64,000 nt of DNA from Lachnospiraceae bacterium. Its GTDB lineage: Bacteria; Bacillota; Clostridia; Lachnospirales; Lachnospiraceae. Below are positions 44,689 to 53,402 of the stretch, one piece after another. The notes under the pieces are model-generated. The model worked only from the letters and a program-made list of their open reading frames with translations. It ran no database searches and had not been told where the DNA came from. Location: NCBI GenBank assembly GCA_902363835.1, contig CABJBM010000001.1:333882-397881 (forward strand). Reading direction: 5' to 3'. Made by a program: the position numbers and the translations under genes. Every line of letters begins with the position of its first letter. Position 1 is the stretch's first letter.

Positions 44689-44742
44689 ATTCTACTGCTC
44701 TAAATTAAACGGAGGTTAAACCTTTTGTAAACGGAAGTTAAA
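44689..44742 (-). promoter_or_regulatory. Response-regulator-dependent promoter of the ABC exporter
   Basis: On the minus strand four contiguous 11-bp units read TTTAACTTCCG (44732-44742), TTTACAAAAGG (44721-44731), TTTAACCTCCG (44710-44720) and TTTAATTTAGA (44699-44709). Then come GCAG and a -10 TAGAAT (44689-44694). There is no -35 consensus. Direct repeats at 11-bp spacing, replacing the -35, are typical of OmpR/PhoB-family activators. Confidence 0.75.
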
Positions 44743-44751
44743 CGGGAGTTC

Positions 44752-45768
44752 TTATTTTTCCGGAAGTGTTATGGTGAAAGTTGTTCCTTTGCCAGGTTCA
44801 CTGTGTACTTCAATTGGCCATCCATGCAAATCAAGGATTTTCTTAACGATTGACAATCCCAGCCCATTCCCGCCAAAACTGCGGTCCCGGGCTTTATCCA
44901 CCTTATAGAACCGCTCGAATATATGCGTCAGTTCTTCTTGTGGGATACCGCACCCCGTATCGGCAATCTTTACTGCTCCGTCTTTCAGCGATACATATAT
45001 AATCCCGCCCTGGGGTGTGAATTTAATGGCGTTGTGGAGCAGGTTTGTCCATACCTGCGAAAGCAGGTCTTCATCACCATTGACCAAGGTTTTTTCTAAA
45101 TCCGCTTCAAGAGTGATATTCTTTGCAGCCCATTGCGGTTCAAGGGTGAGGATAACATTTTGCAGCTGTTTGCCAAGGCGGAAGTCGTGGCGGGTTATTG
45201 TTTTGTTATCAAGGCTTGATAGTTTCATCAGGTTGTCGCTCAGCCCTGACAGCCGCTTGCTTTCAGTTTCGATTATTTCGGCGTAGCGGCGGCGTTCCTC
45301 TTCAGGCAAGTCGGTTTTTAGAAGGGAGGCAAACCCGCTGATGGAGGTGAGCGGTGACTGTATCTCGTGGGATACATTTGAAATAAAGTCCGAACGCATT
45401 TTGTCCAGGTCACCGAGATTTCTCGCCATATCGTTTACAGCTTTTGTAAGGTCATTAAAGTAGGTATTTTCGCTTTCCGGAAGAAAGACGGAAAAATTGC
45501 CGCGGCTGATTTGTTCCAACGCAGTCAGAGTATCTTCCCAGTTGCCTCTCCAACGGTCACCGTCCTGATGAGAATGTCCGGCAATTAAGTGTATGATCCG
45601 CGCCAGCAGCGCAAACAGCAAAAGCCCTGCCCATAGCGAAACAATAATATCCGGTACAACGGGTAAAGGTGCCATCAATGACAGCAGAAAGTGTCCCATA
45701 AGAGTACTGAGTGTCAGCACTGCTGTAAAACTGAGTATGCCGAAAGTGATTTTCAGCTTGTCTTTCAC
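44752..45768 (-). CDS. Sensor histidine kinase (OmpR-partner type)
   Basis: A 338-residue kinase with two N-terminal membrane helices (about 8-33 and 40-63) joined by a very short loop, so it probably senses in or near the membrane. A HAMP-like linker is followed by HisKA with the phospho-acceptor in NVSHEIQSPLTS and HATPase_c (NLLHNAIKF, ADTGCGIP, NGLGLSIVKK). The usual SHELRTPL reads SHEIQSPL. It overlaps the regulator gene by 4 nt. Short-loop kinases beside ABC exporters often sense membrane-active compounds. Confidence 0.9.
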   Translation of the reverse strand: MKDKLKITFGILSFTAVLTLSTLMGHFLLSLMAPLPVVPDIIVSLWAGLLLFALLARIIHLIAGHSHQDGDRWRGNWEDTLTALEQISRGNFSVFLPESENTYFNDLTKAVNDMARNLGDLDKMRSDFISNVSHEIQSPLTSISGFASLLKTDLPEEERRRYAEIIETESKRLSGLSDNLMKLSSLDNKTITRHDFRLGKQLQNVILTLEPQWAAKNITLEADLEKTLVNGDEDLLSQVWTNLLHNAIKFTPQGGIIYVSLKDGAVKIADTGCGIPQEELTHIFERFYKVDKARDRSFGGNGLGLSIVKKILDLHGWPIEVHSEPGKGTTFTITLPEK

Positions 45769-46427
45769 GCCGTCACCTCCAACCGATAGCCCAAACCTCG
45801 CACGGTGACAATCCTAAAACCGCTTATTTCAGCCGGAAACCGCTCCCGCAGCCTCCCGATATGCACATCAAGGGTACGCTCGTTGCCGTCAAAGTCATAT
45901 CCCCAAATGTCCTCAATCAGGCTGTCGCGGCTGAAGGTTCTCCCCGGAAAACCTGACAGCTTGAAAAGCAGTTCAAACTCTTTCCTTGGAATGTCTTCGC
46001 CGTTGACGGTAAAGCTGTTGCGGTCAATGATCACGCTTCCGATTTGAATAAGCTGCGAACTCTCAATTTTGTAACGCCTCAGCAATGCCTTAATGCGCAT
46101 TACAAGTTCCTCACCCTCAAAAGGCTTTGTAAGGTAATCATCTGTGCCTACTTCAAATCCTTTCGCCTTGGAACCTAAGTCGCCTTTTGCCGTCAGCATA
46201 AGGATTGGCAGGTTCTCATAATACCTGCGAAGTTTCCTGCACAGCTCATAGCCGTCCATATTCGGCATCATAAGATCTATTACCGCAAGGTCGGGAGTGC
46301 CGTCCATTTTTTCTAAGGCTTGGCGCCCGTCCCTGGCTTCAACCACATCAAAACCATTTTTCTTTAAGTAAACACGGACGAGTTCACGGATGTTCGGATC
46401 GTCGTCCGCAATTAAAATTTTGCTCAT
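45765..46427 (-). CDS. OmpR-family response regulator
   Basis: A 220-residue regulator: receiver domain with acidic pocket DDD (8-10) and phospho-acceptor D51 (VIDLMMP), then a winged-helix DNA-binding domain (about 125-220; RTLDVHIGRLRERF recognition helix). The ATG at 46427 is chosen because GAGGTG precedes it; a GTG three codons upstream lies within that RBS. Its promoter and that of the downstream ABC genes share the same 11-bp repeats, so it probably activates both. Confidence 0.93.
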   Translation of the reverse strand: MSKILIADDDPNIRELVRVYLKKNGFDVVEARDGRQALEKMDGTPDLAVIDLMMPNMDGYELCRKLRRYYENLPILMLTAKGDLGSKAKGFEVGTDDYLTKPFEGEELVMRIKALLRRYKIESSQLIQIGSVIIDRNSFTVNGEDIPRKEFELLFKLSGFPGRTFSRDSLIEDIWGYDFDGNERTLDVHIGRLRERFPAEISGFRIVTVRGLGYRLEVTA

Positions 46428-46445
46428 ATTTATCACCTCACGGAT

Positions 46446-46477
46446 ATTTTACTGCAGCAATGTAAACAGAAGTTAAA
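46446..46477 (-). promoter_or_regulatory. Autoregulatory promoter of the OmpR-family regulator
   Basis: On the minus strand two 11-bp units, TTTAACTTCTG (46467-46477) and TTTACATTGCT (46456-46466), are followed by GCAG and the -10 TAAAAT (46446-46451). The order, the GCAG linker and the spacing are identical to the exporter promoter at 44689-44742. Confidence 0.75.
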
Positions 46478-46679
46478 TCAAGGGCCTGTTCATTTTTCGG
46501 GTCAAGTGAATTTTCATATTTGTTATGATGCCCGGCAAAGCCTCAAACGCTTGTAATATATGGCTTTTGGGAGACTCCTATTCACCGTATTTTTCATTTA
46601 TTATATCATGATCTTGCAACCTTGTTCCATGGAATGGTTAATTTATTGCATATTTTACTGATTCGATTTTATTATAATC

Positions 46680-46723
46680 TTGACAAAAGAAAACTCATAA
46701 GCTAAAATAGTTCGCATACGAAC
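46680..46723 (+). promoter_or_regulatory. SigA promoter and candidate operator of the marR-type operon
   Basis: TTGACA (46680-46685), a 17-nt spacer and TAAAAT (46703-46708) form a near-consensus promoter. The palindrome GTTCG-CATA-CGAAC (46710-46723) overlaps the expected transcription start, where a MarR dimer would block initiation. The MarR-type gene begins 21 bp downstream. The rest of 46478-46679 shows no gene. Confidence 0.7.
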
Positions 46724-46744
46724 AAATAATGTATGAGGTGAAAT

Positions 46745-47173
46745 ATGGATCGTTCCAGAACAGTACTGTATTCAGTAAAGTCGCTTTCAAATAAAATCAA
46801 ATATCTTCTTGAAAATCTGTCTCTCCCCTTAACCGGCATGCAGCATGCAATCATTTATTTTGTCAGTGATACCTCCAAGCAGCCGGAATATTTTCAGAAA
46901 GATATTGAAATGGAATTTAATATCAGCCGTTCAACTGCATCCGGCCTATTAAAAAGAATGGAAAAAAACGGTCTGATTTTAAGAGAAACAGCAGAAAGCG
47001 ATACAAGACTGAAAAAAATTATACTAACGGATAAAGCGTTAGAAGTGAACCAATCGGCTGCGGAAGAAATTCTGGAATTGGAAGGCAAAATTTTAACCGG
47101 AATCACCCGGGAAGAGCTTACTGCTTTTTTCCAGGTCATTGAAAAAGTTAATCAAAATATCGCGAAACTATAA
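46745..47173 (+). CDS. MarR-family transcriptional regulator
   Basis: A 142-residue winged-helix regulator. The DNA-binding core is visible as FQKDIEMEFNISRSTASGLLKRMEKNGLI (about 56-85), followed by a beta-wing (TRLKKIILTDKA). MarR proteins usually repress their own operon and release DNA on binding a small aromatic ligand. A palindrome on the promoter supports autorepression. The three downstream genes, ending with two amidohydrolase-fold enzymes, are probably its targets. Confidence 0.9.
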   Translation: MDRSRTVLYSVKSLSNKIKYLLENLSLPLTGMQHAIIYFVSDTSKQPEYFQKDIEMEFNISRSTASGLLKRMEKNGLILRETAESDTRLKKIILTDKALEVNQSAAEEILELEGKILTGITREELTAFFQVIEKVNQNIAKL

Positions 47174-47223
47174 ACAATTGCTTCGCTGAAAATAACACAA
47201 ATTATATTTAAGGAGGCTTTTTT

Positions 47224-47727
47224 ATGAATGGAAATGCGGATAACAACAAAAATTTAAGACCATATCCCGACTGGATGAGCTTAACCTCCAAACGTTTTCA
47301 CGAGATAAGGAGCAAAGGAAATGACTGGTACTTTTATTATAACATGGATTGGGAGGATTATCTTTTTTACTGCATGATACTTCATAATAAAGATTATCAG
47401 GTTAAAGGCGGAATGCCCCAATGGCTGCAGCAGTACATAGATGCGTATGAAGTCAAACCCTTTGATTATGGCAATAGGGATATTACCCTTGTTTTTTACA
47501 AAGAAAAATGGGTACACAATACATTAACCTTTTATTTAGAAGATGAGGTAACTGAACAGGGAATGACCTATAACGTAAGTTCGGTGATAAATCCCGCCCC
47601 CGAATTTCTGGAAGGCAAAAACCCACCGGGCAGAGCTGCATGTCCCCAAAGTGTATGGCAGGAATATGTGATAAAGCATGTGGAAAGGCTGAAAAGCGGA
47701 AACGAATGGAATCCTGAAATAAAGTGA
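47224..47727 (+). CDS. Uncharacterised 167-residue protein in the MarR operon
   Basis: I do not recognise a family. The protein is soluble, with no signal peptide, and rich in Trp, Tyr and Phe (DWYFYYNMDWEDYLFYCM), ending in a charged helix. RBS AAGGAGG. It lies 50 nt after marR and 15 nt before the first amidohydrolase, so it is very probably co-expressed and may supply a subunit or a substrate-binding function. There is no catalytic signature I can name. Confidence 0.65.
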   Translation: MNGNADNNKNLRPYPDWMSLTSKRFHEIRSKGNDWYFYYNMDWEDYLFYCMILHNKDYQVKGGMPQWLQQYIDAYEVKPFDYGNRDITLVFYKEKWVHNTLTFYLEDEVTEQGMTYNVSSVINPAPEFLEGKNPPGRAACPQSVWQEYVIKHVERLKSGNEWNPEIK

Positions 47728-47742
47728 TAAGGGGGAAAGAAA

Positions 47743-48792
47743 ATGTCAATTGAGATCTGCAATGTACGCATTTTTGATGGAATAAAAATGATAAAGCAAA
47801 ACAAGGTCGTTATAGAAGAAGGCTTAATATCAGATAAAACAAAAGGAGATGTTATAATTGATGGAAATGGCGGTCTGTTACTTCCGGGTTTTATTGATTC
47901 CCACGTTCATTTAAATGGGATCGAAAACCTTCAGGAAACAGCCAAATGGGGAGTAACCACAATGCTTGACATGGCGGCTCCTTCTCCTGGTTTTGTAAAT
48001 GCTTTGAAAAATAAAACCGGTTTAACGGATATTCTTACCTGTTATACAGCCGCGCTCTACCCTGTAAAGGACGCAGAAGTTTTTGTAAAAGAGCAGGTTG
48101 AATTGGGCGCCGATTATATTAAAATTATTATTGAGGATCCGCCGTTTATGGCACCTCGGGCACTGGATGCGGGTACAATAAAAGGGATTGTGGAATCCGC
48201 CCATAACCATGGAAAATTGGTGTTTGCCCATGCCGCAACCCTTGCCACATTTAAAATGGCAGTTAATGCAGATGTGGACGTTGTAACCCATATCCCCCTG
48301 GAAGCGCAGATCCCACAGTATATTATAGATGAGATGAAGTCCAAAAGCACAATAACCGTTCCCACAATGGTAATGATGAAAGAAATGGTTGCCGCCTTAA
48401 AAAACAGGCTTCCCAATGGACGGGAGCTAAACTTTGATCATGTAAAAGCCAGCGTCCGGTCCCTCATAAAATCAGGTGTACCTGTTATTGCCGGAACAGA
48501 TTCAAACCGTTCACCTTATGCGCCGGCCCATGTTTCCCACGGCATATCCCTTCATGACGAATTGGCGCTATACGTGGAAGCAGGAATGACACCGGTTGAG
48601 GCGCTGCAAAGCGCTACAAGCAGCCCGGCAAAGGCATTTAAATTAAACGACAGGGGTATGATTGAAGCTGGCCGCAGAGCAGATTTGCTTTTAGTTGAAG
48701 GTGATCCGTTACTCAATATCCATGACACAAAAAAAGTAAAAGATGTTTGGATTGCGGGAGTACAAGTGAGCAAAGAAGGTGTAAGACTTTGA
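47743..48792 (+). CDS. Amidohydrolase-family enzyme (imidazolonepropionase/prolidase-like)
   Basis: A 349-residue amidohydrolase: metal-binding HVH in DSHVHLNG (about 52-57), a Lys in DYIKIII, HAA and THIPL on later strands, and the catalytic Asp in AGTDSNRSP. A small beta-sandwich from both termini frames the barrel (GRRADLLLVEGDP). It hydrolyses a C-N bond in a cyclic or peptide-like substrate, not identifiable here. The next enzyme gene overlaps its stop codon, implying linked steps. Confidence 0.85.
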   Translation: MSIEICNVRIFDGIKMIKQNKVVIEEGLISDKTKGDVIIDGNGGLLLPGFIDSHVHLNGIENLQETAKWGVTTMLDMAAPSPGFVNALKNKTGLTDILTCYTAALYPVKDAEVFVKEQVELGADYIKIIIEDPPFMAPRALDAGTIKGIVESAHNHGKLVFAHAATLATFKMAVNADVDVVTHIPLEAQIPQYIIDEMKSKSTITVPTMVMMKEMVAALKNRLPNGRELNFDHVKASVRSLIKSGVPVIAGTDSNRSPYAPAHVSHGISLHDELALYVEAGMTPVEALQSATSSPAKAFKLNDRGMIEAGRRADLLLVEGDPLLNIHDTKKVKDVWIAGVQVSKEGVRL

Positions 48793-49787
48793 AAATAATA
48801 GCAATTGAAGAACATGTTAATTACAAAAAACTGTCGGAAGCCCTGAGGGAACCTTTGTCCAAAACTGCGCCCTATTTAGGCAAAGCAAGTCCGGAAGGTC
48901 TTGCTTACCATGTTCAGCCCGAAGCACAGGATGGGATAAGTGAAAAACGCATTTCAGACATGGATGCCGGAGGAATTGCTATGCAGGTTCTGTCCTATGC
49001 CGCATCACCTCAGCTCTTACCCCCTTCACAGGCAATTCCCTTGACCATGGATGCAAACGACCATCTTGCAGAAGAAATTCATAAATATCCGGACCGTTTT
49101 TCGGGTTTTGCCACTTTACCCTGGTCAGATCCGGAGGCTGCCGCAAATGAACTGGAACGCGCGGTAAAAAAACTAAACTTAAAAGGTGCCTTACTATCAG
49201 GGAGACCTTCTCCAGACTCAATATTTCTTGACGCTTTGCAGTACCGGCCTGTATTGGAAAAGGCATCTGAACTAAATGTTCCCATCTATATCCATCCGGG
49301 CTTCCCGGTTGACTCGGTGAGAGAAGCCTATTACAGCGGCCTCACTGAAATCGTCAGCGACAGGCTGTCCCTTTTTGGATGGGGCTGGCATGCGGAAGCA
49401 GGTATTCAGATAATGAGAATGATACTGTCCGGTGTTTTTGACAGAATCCCCAATTTACAGCTGATCGCAGGGCATTGGGGCGAAATGATACCGTTCTTTT
49501 TATCGCGTTTGGATGAGGCCCTGCCGCCTAAAGCCACCTCCTTACAATATGAGATATCAGAGTATTTCAAAAACCATGTTTATGTTACCCCAAGCGGTAT
49601 GTTTGATATGCCTCATTTTAAGTTCATTATAGAAGTAATGGGCGCGGATCGTATTATTTACTCTGTCGACTCCCCGTATATCAGCAGTAATAAAGCCGCA
49701 AGCTTTTTAGAGAGTGCACCTGCCAGCGATATTGATAAAGAAAAAATATCACATCTGAACGCGGAAAGGCTGTTAAATCTAAAATAA
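48789..49787 (+). CDS. Amidohydrolase_2 (ACMSD / gamma-resorcylate decarboxylase-like) enzyme
   Basis: A 332-residue TIM-barrel protein. IAIEEHV at the N-terminus matches the metal-ligand E-x-H of ACMSD-family non-oxidative decarboxylases; IHPGFP, AGHWGE and SVDSPY supply the later His and Asp ligands. The family decarboxylates or hydrolyses aromatic or cyclic acids. A TTG start at 48789 is preferred: GAAGGTG precedes it and TTGA overlaps the upstream stop, whereas the ATG at 48747 lies inside the previous gene. With a MarR regulator this suggests catabolism of an aromatic-type compound. Confidence 0.8.
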   Translation: MKIIAIEEHVNYKKLSEALREPLSKTAPYLGKASPEGLAYHVQPEAQDGISEKRISDMDAGGIAMQVLSYAASPQLLPPSQAIPLTMDANDHLAEEIHKYPDRFSGFATLPWSDPEAAANELERAVKKLNLKGALLSGRPSPDSIFLDALQYRPVLEKASELNVPIYIHPGFPVDSVREAYYSGLTEIVSDRLSLFGWGWHAEAGIQIMRMILSGVFDRIPNLQLIAGHWGEMIPFFLSRLDEALPPKATSLQYEISEYFKNHVYVTPSGMFDMPHFKFIIEVMGADRIIYSVDSPYISSNKAASFLESAPASDIDKEKISHLNAERLLNLK

Positions 49788-49809
49788 AATCAGTATTTTG
49801 CTGCAAAAA

Positions 49810-49866
49810 AGGCTGGCAAACCTTAACCTTAAGCCGTTTTTCGACTTTTGGGGTTTGTCAGCCTAT
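49810..49866 (+). terminator. Terminator of the MarR operon
   Basis: A 13-bp stem AGGCTGGCAAACC (49810-49822) / GGTTTGTCAGCCT (49852-49864) with one G-T pair and a long loop, followed by ATCCTGTTCTTTT. Confidence 0.55.
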
Positions 49867-49943
49867 CCTGTTCTTTTGTTCCCATCTGATTCCTTGTCCT
49901 ACTCTCCCCTCGCCTGATCATAAATAATCGCCATCCATGTGCT

Positions 49944-50720
49944 TTAAATCAAATGATATTTCTTGCAATAGAAGTAAATTCCATCCTCTTCGACACTCTT
50001 ACATATATCATCAGCTATATCCTTTACATCATTTGTTGCATTCCCCATTGCCACACCAGTACCAACAGCCTGTAACATTTCAATATCATTTGTTCCATCA
50101 CCAAAAGCAATTGCTTCTTCTTTCTTTAAATGATAATATTCAAGAACCTTTTCTACACCTGATCCTTTCCCTCCATTAGACGGTATGATGTCTACTGCTC
50201 TAGGCCACCATGCTGTAATTTTAGCTCCTTCTACATCATTTAAAACCTGGTCATATTCTTCCTTATAACATCCCATCATTATTTGGTAAATCTCTTCTTT
50301 TCTTAAATCATCAAAGTCTTCCACAACTTCTACTAATTGATTAGATATTGCAAAATAATCTATTAAATCCTGATCCTTACCATTAGCTCCTATTCTAGTT
50401 GCACTGGCTATTGAAACTGGCCGATGAATTTTTTTCGCATTTTCTATGATTTTTTGCACGTCAAATGGTGCTATTGGATTTTTATAGATAATTTCATTTT
50501 TAGTACAGCAGTATGATGCATTAAACGTTAAAAAGGCATCAAATTCCACATTTGGAAAGTGAGGTACACTCTTAAGCGGTCTTCCAGTTGCAATACAAAT
50601 AATAATTTTATTTTGTTTTAATCGGATTAGTGTTTCTTCTATTCGTTTTGTCATTTCTTTTTTATTTATATCAATTAATGTTCCATCTATATCAAAAAAG
50701 ACAATTTTTATATTTTCCAT
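49944..50720 (-). CDS. HAD-superfamily Cof-type phosphatase
   Basis: A 258-residue Cof-type HAD hydrolase. Motif I FFDIDGTLID (residues 8-17) gives the nucleophile Asp; ATGRP is motif II; the Lys lies in NGGKGSGVE and motif IV is FGDGTNDIEML. The C2B cap domain occupies about 85-180. Such enzymes dephosphorylate sugar phosphates or cofactors such as FMN. It is monocistronic and no neighbour narrows its substrate. RBS AGGAG. Confidence 0.9.
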   Translation of the reverse strand: MENIKIVFFDIDGTLIDINKKEMTKRIEETLIRLKQNKIIICIATGRPLKSVPHFPNVEFDAFLTFNASYCCTKNEIIYKNPIAPFDVQKIIENAKKIHRPVSIASATRIGANGKDQDLIDYFAISNQLVEVVEDFDDLRKEEIYQIMMGCYKEEYDQVLNDVEGAKITAWWPRAVDIIPSNGGKGSGVEKVLEYYHLKKEEAIAFGDGTNDIEMLQAVGTGVAMGNATNDVKDIADDICKSVEEDGIYFYCKKYHLI

Positions 50721-50849
50721 CCATCTTCTCCTAATACAAATTTCTTCTTAAATATAATTTAATAACTTTACATTCATCATACCACACTTTTCCAAAATAA
50801 AAAAGACATACCTCTCCCTTAACGGAATGCCTTAACGGAATGTTGAAAA

Positions 50850-50884
50850 AAACAGGATACCGTATCATGCCCGGTATCCTGTTT
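50850..50884 (-). terminator. Terminator of the GNAT-VOC operon
   Basis: A perfect 13-bp stem AAACAGGATACCG / CGGTATCCTGTTT is followed on the minus strand by a T-run (TTTTTTTC in all), 27 nt past the VOC gene's stop. Confidence 0.85.
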
Positions 50885-50911
50885 GCGTTTTGCCTTAAAA
50901 TATTAGATCTT

Positions 50912-51271
50912 TCATAGCACTTGTTTTAATTGTACCGAAACACCATCAGGGTCATAGACATAAAAATATCGGGTTTTTTCATCGGGAATACGAATGTCCG
51001 AAGCATTAAGCCCTTTAGAAAGGGCAAGCTCCCGCAGCTCGTCCAGCTTGTCAGTTAAAAAGCAGATAAAAAATCCTTTCCCCTCAAATGTCTCCATACT
51101 TTGTGAACTCACAAGTTCAATTTCCGTTTCTCCGGCCTTATTAGCAAGAAAGGCAAGCTCCGCAGGGCCATCTTGAAAACGACGGGTTATTGACAATCCC
51201 GCAAATGTTTCATAAAACGCGATAGACTTTTCAAGGTCACGGACCATAATCGTAAATTGTTTAAAAAACAT
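50912..51271 (-). CDS. VOC/glyoxalase-family protein
   Basis: A 119-residue vicinal-oxygen-chelate protein with two beta-alpha-beta-beta-beta modules (TIMVRDLEKSIAFYE; YVYDPDGVSVQLKQ). Members include glyoxalase I and antibiotic-resistance enzymes; metal ligands are not decisive here. The start at 51271 is preferred: AAGGAG lies 9 nt before it, while an in-frame start 20 codons upstream would overlap the GNAT gene. It is co-transcribed with that gene. Confidence 0.82.
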   Translation of the reverse strand: MFFKQFTIMVRDLEKSIAFYETFAGLSITRRFQDGPAELAFLANKAGETEIELVSSQSMETFEGKGFFICFLTDKLDELRELALSKGLNASDIRIPDEKTRYFYVYDPDGVSVQLKQVL

Positions 51272-51299
51272 AGTCAACTCTCCTTTGCTATTTTCACTA

Positions 51300-51839
51300 T
51301 TATACACCCTCAAATAAGAGTTTCTTTTCAATACATACCAGATTTACCCCCGGTATGCCATTGAAAGCACACGGAGTAATGCCGATTTCTTCATATCCGC
51401 AATTCTTATAAAATGCTCTTGCACGAGCATTTATAGAGTTAGTATCTATCCTTAAATACGGACAATTGTTCTCCCTCGCATACTTCTCATAGAACTCTAC
51501 CATCTTTCTTCCGTAGCCGTGTTTTTTTGCAGAAGGTTCCACCACAAGGGTATGCATCACCATCACTTGGTCATCATCCGCAGGATAATTCCACCGGCAG
51601 TTTTTATATTCGGGAACCTGCTCCTTGTTCAGACGCATCGCGGCGACAACTTCTCCGTCCGCCTCCATAACAAACAGATCATCATGTTCCAGTGCTGCAA
51701 CAGCCGTATTCCTGGTTGGATATATATCTCTCTTCCAGCCAACGGTGCATTTACCCTCCTCTTCTTCCTTTAAAATATGTTCAAAAATCAATGCTACCCC
51801 ATCTATATCTTTTGGTGTCGCTTTTCGTATTTTATTCAT
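51300..51839 (-). CDS. GNAT-family N-acetyltransferase
   Basis: A 179-residue GNAT enzyme. The acetyl-CoA-binding motif A is visible as VVEPSAKKHGYGRKMVEF (about 100-117), followed by RIDTNSINARARAFYKNCGYEE, the typical motif B. It transfers acetyl to an unknown amine. The ATG at 51839 has GGAG 9 nt upstream; an ATG five codons earlier has none. It precedes the VOC gene by 28 nt. Confidence 0.88.
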   Translation of the reverse strand: MNKIRKATPKDIDGVALIFEHILKEEEEGKCTVGWKRDIYPTRNTAVAALEHDDLFVMEADGEVVAAMRLNKEQVPEYKNCRWNYPADDDQVMVMHTLVVEPSAKKHGYGRKMVEFYEKYARENNCPYLRIDTNSINARARAFYKNCGYEEIGITPCAFNGIPGVNLVCIEKKLLFEGV

Positions 51840-51908
51840 ATCTGTACGCTCCATTCAAAACGATTACATCTCATTCTGGATCCATCTTAAAACGCTTTTC
51901 CCAATAAA

Positions 51909-51944
51909 AAAGACCTACTCCCCCTAAACTGAAGATGGGTCTTT
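51909..51944 (-). terminator. Terminator overlapping the end of the recombinase gene
   Basis: A 7-bp stem AAAGACC / GGTCTTT followed on the minus strand by TTTTTATTGGG. Its 3' arm lies past the recombinase stop codon and its 5' arm inside the last codons. Confidence 0.55.
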
Positions 51945-53402
51945 CTTTGATGCAGTGATTAATGATAAATCCGAACCCTCAATATCCTTGAGTGTAACTG
52001 TTTTTGTGCCATCCTTGTAATTCCAAACCAGTATAATTTTATCGTCATACAGATATATCGCATTCACAATGCAGTCTATCAATCGCTGGCGCTCTGCCTT
52101 ATCCGAAATATCGGTAGTACGGAATTTGTGTAGCCAGAATAATATTTGCTCTTTTGTGAGAACTGGATACTGCAATTCTTCTTGCAGAATATTGACTTCC
52201 AACTGTTTCTTGCGTTCCTCCAATTCATCCAGCCGCTTTTTGGTGGACTCGTTAAAAATACCGGCCTGTATCGCATTGAGCATATTTTCAATGCCTTTCT
52301 GTGTTTCGGCAAGCTGTTTTTTCAGCATGGGAATAGTGTCGCTTTCTTTGCCTTGCAGAGCAAATACAGTGTCAGCAATTTTATTGATAACCGCATCGTC
52401 CATGACCACCCGCATAGTTTGCTGGATGACCAGAGTTTCAATCCAATTCTTCTTTACCGCCTTTTTGTCACACAGTTTCTTTTTGTTGGTATTATGGCAG
52501 CGATAATAGCGGTGGACATTTCCTGTATGGCTGGTTCCACTTTCGCCAACCATATAACGCCCGCACTTGCCACAGTGAAGCTTTGTGGTTAGTATGTAAT
52601 CGTCCTCTGCCTTATGACGGGCAGGGGCTTTCTTGTTTTTGCGCATCCGTTCCTGCACTCGGTCAAACAATTCATTCGGGATAATCGCAGGAATACCCTC
52701 CGGCACAACTACATCACGATAGCTGTATTCTCCAATATAGCGGCGGTTTTTCAGCATATGAGCCATAATGTTCAATGTAATTTTTGTTCCTCTGCTTGTA
52801 CGGATACCACGCTCGTTGAGCAGATTAACAAGCTGCTGCATGGTTGCGCCCTCACTGTAAGCTGTAAATATCTCCAGCACCACGGGAGCTGTAACAGGGT
52901 CAACTTGGAACTGCTGTTCCTTGTCGACTGTATAACCAATCGGTAGTGTGCCGCCGTTGTAGCGGCATTTGAGGGCATTATCCGTTAATCCTCTGATAAC
53001 CTTCTCCGAAAGCTCAGCGGAGTAGTATTCCGCCATTCCTTCCAGCATGGATTCCAACAAGATACCCTCGGAGCCACGAGAGATATTTTCGGTAGCGGAC
53101 ACCACTGTCACACCATTTTTACGGAGCATGGCCTTATAGTGTGCAGAATCGTAACGGTTACGGGCAAACCGATCCAACTTCCATACAATAATAGTTTCAA
53201 ACATACCCTTGCCACTGTCTTTAATCATCTGCTGAAATTGTGGACGGTTATCCGTTTTGGCTGACAACGCACGGTCAATATAGCTGCTTAAAACGTTGAT
53301 ACCTTTACTTTCAGCAAATGCCATACATTCTCGTAACTGACCTTCAATGCTTTCTTCCCGCTGATTATCAGAAGAGTATCGCGCATAAATCACACCATTC
53401 AT
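51924..53402 (-). CDS. Large serine recombinase (site-specific integrase)
   Basis: A 492-residue large serine recombinase. The N-terminal resolvase domain (about 1-145) has the nucleophile Ser in YARYSSDNQ and the conserved KLDRFARNR. The recombinase domain (about 155-260) is followed by a zinc ribbon (CGKCGRYM ... YYRCHN) and a coiled-coil tail (about 350-430, rich in Glu/Lys/Leu). It catalyses cut-and-join recombination between attachment sites. Its ATG overlaps the stop of the XRE regulator (ATGA), so the two are translated together. Confidence 0.93.
   Translation of the reverse strand: MNGVIYARYSSDNQREESIEGQLRECMAFAESKGINVLSSYIDRALSAKTDNRPQFQQMIKDSGKGMFETIIVWKLDRFARNRYDSAHYKAMLRKNGVTVVSATENISRGSEGILLESMLEGMAEYYSAELSEKVIRGLTDNALKCRYNGGTLPIGYTVDKEQQFQVDPVTAPVVLEIFTAYSEGATMQQLVNLLNERGIRTSRGTKITLNIMAHMLKNRRYIGEYSYRDVVVPEGIPAIIPNELFDRVQERMRKNKKAPARHKAEDDYILTTKLHCGKCGRYMVGESGTSHTGNVHRYYRCHNTNKKKLCDKKAVKKNWIETLVIQQTMRVVMDDAVINKIADTVFALQGKESDTIPMLKKQLAETQKGIENMLNAIQAGIFNESTKKRLDELEERKKQLEVNILQEELQYPVLTKEQILFWLHKFRTTDISDKAERQRLIDCIVNAIYLYDDKIILVWNYKDGTKTVTLKDIEGSDLSLITASKKDPSSV

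Noticed and set aside
48747..48788. ATG start for the second amidohydrolase gene
   Set aside because: Lies inside the upstream gene without an RBS; the TTG at 48789 has one and starts at the conserved KIIAIEEH.
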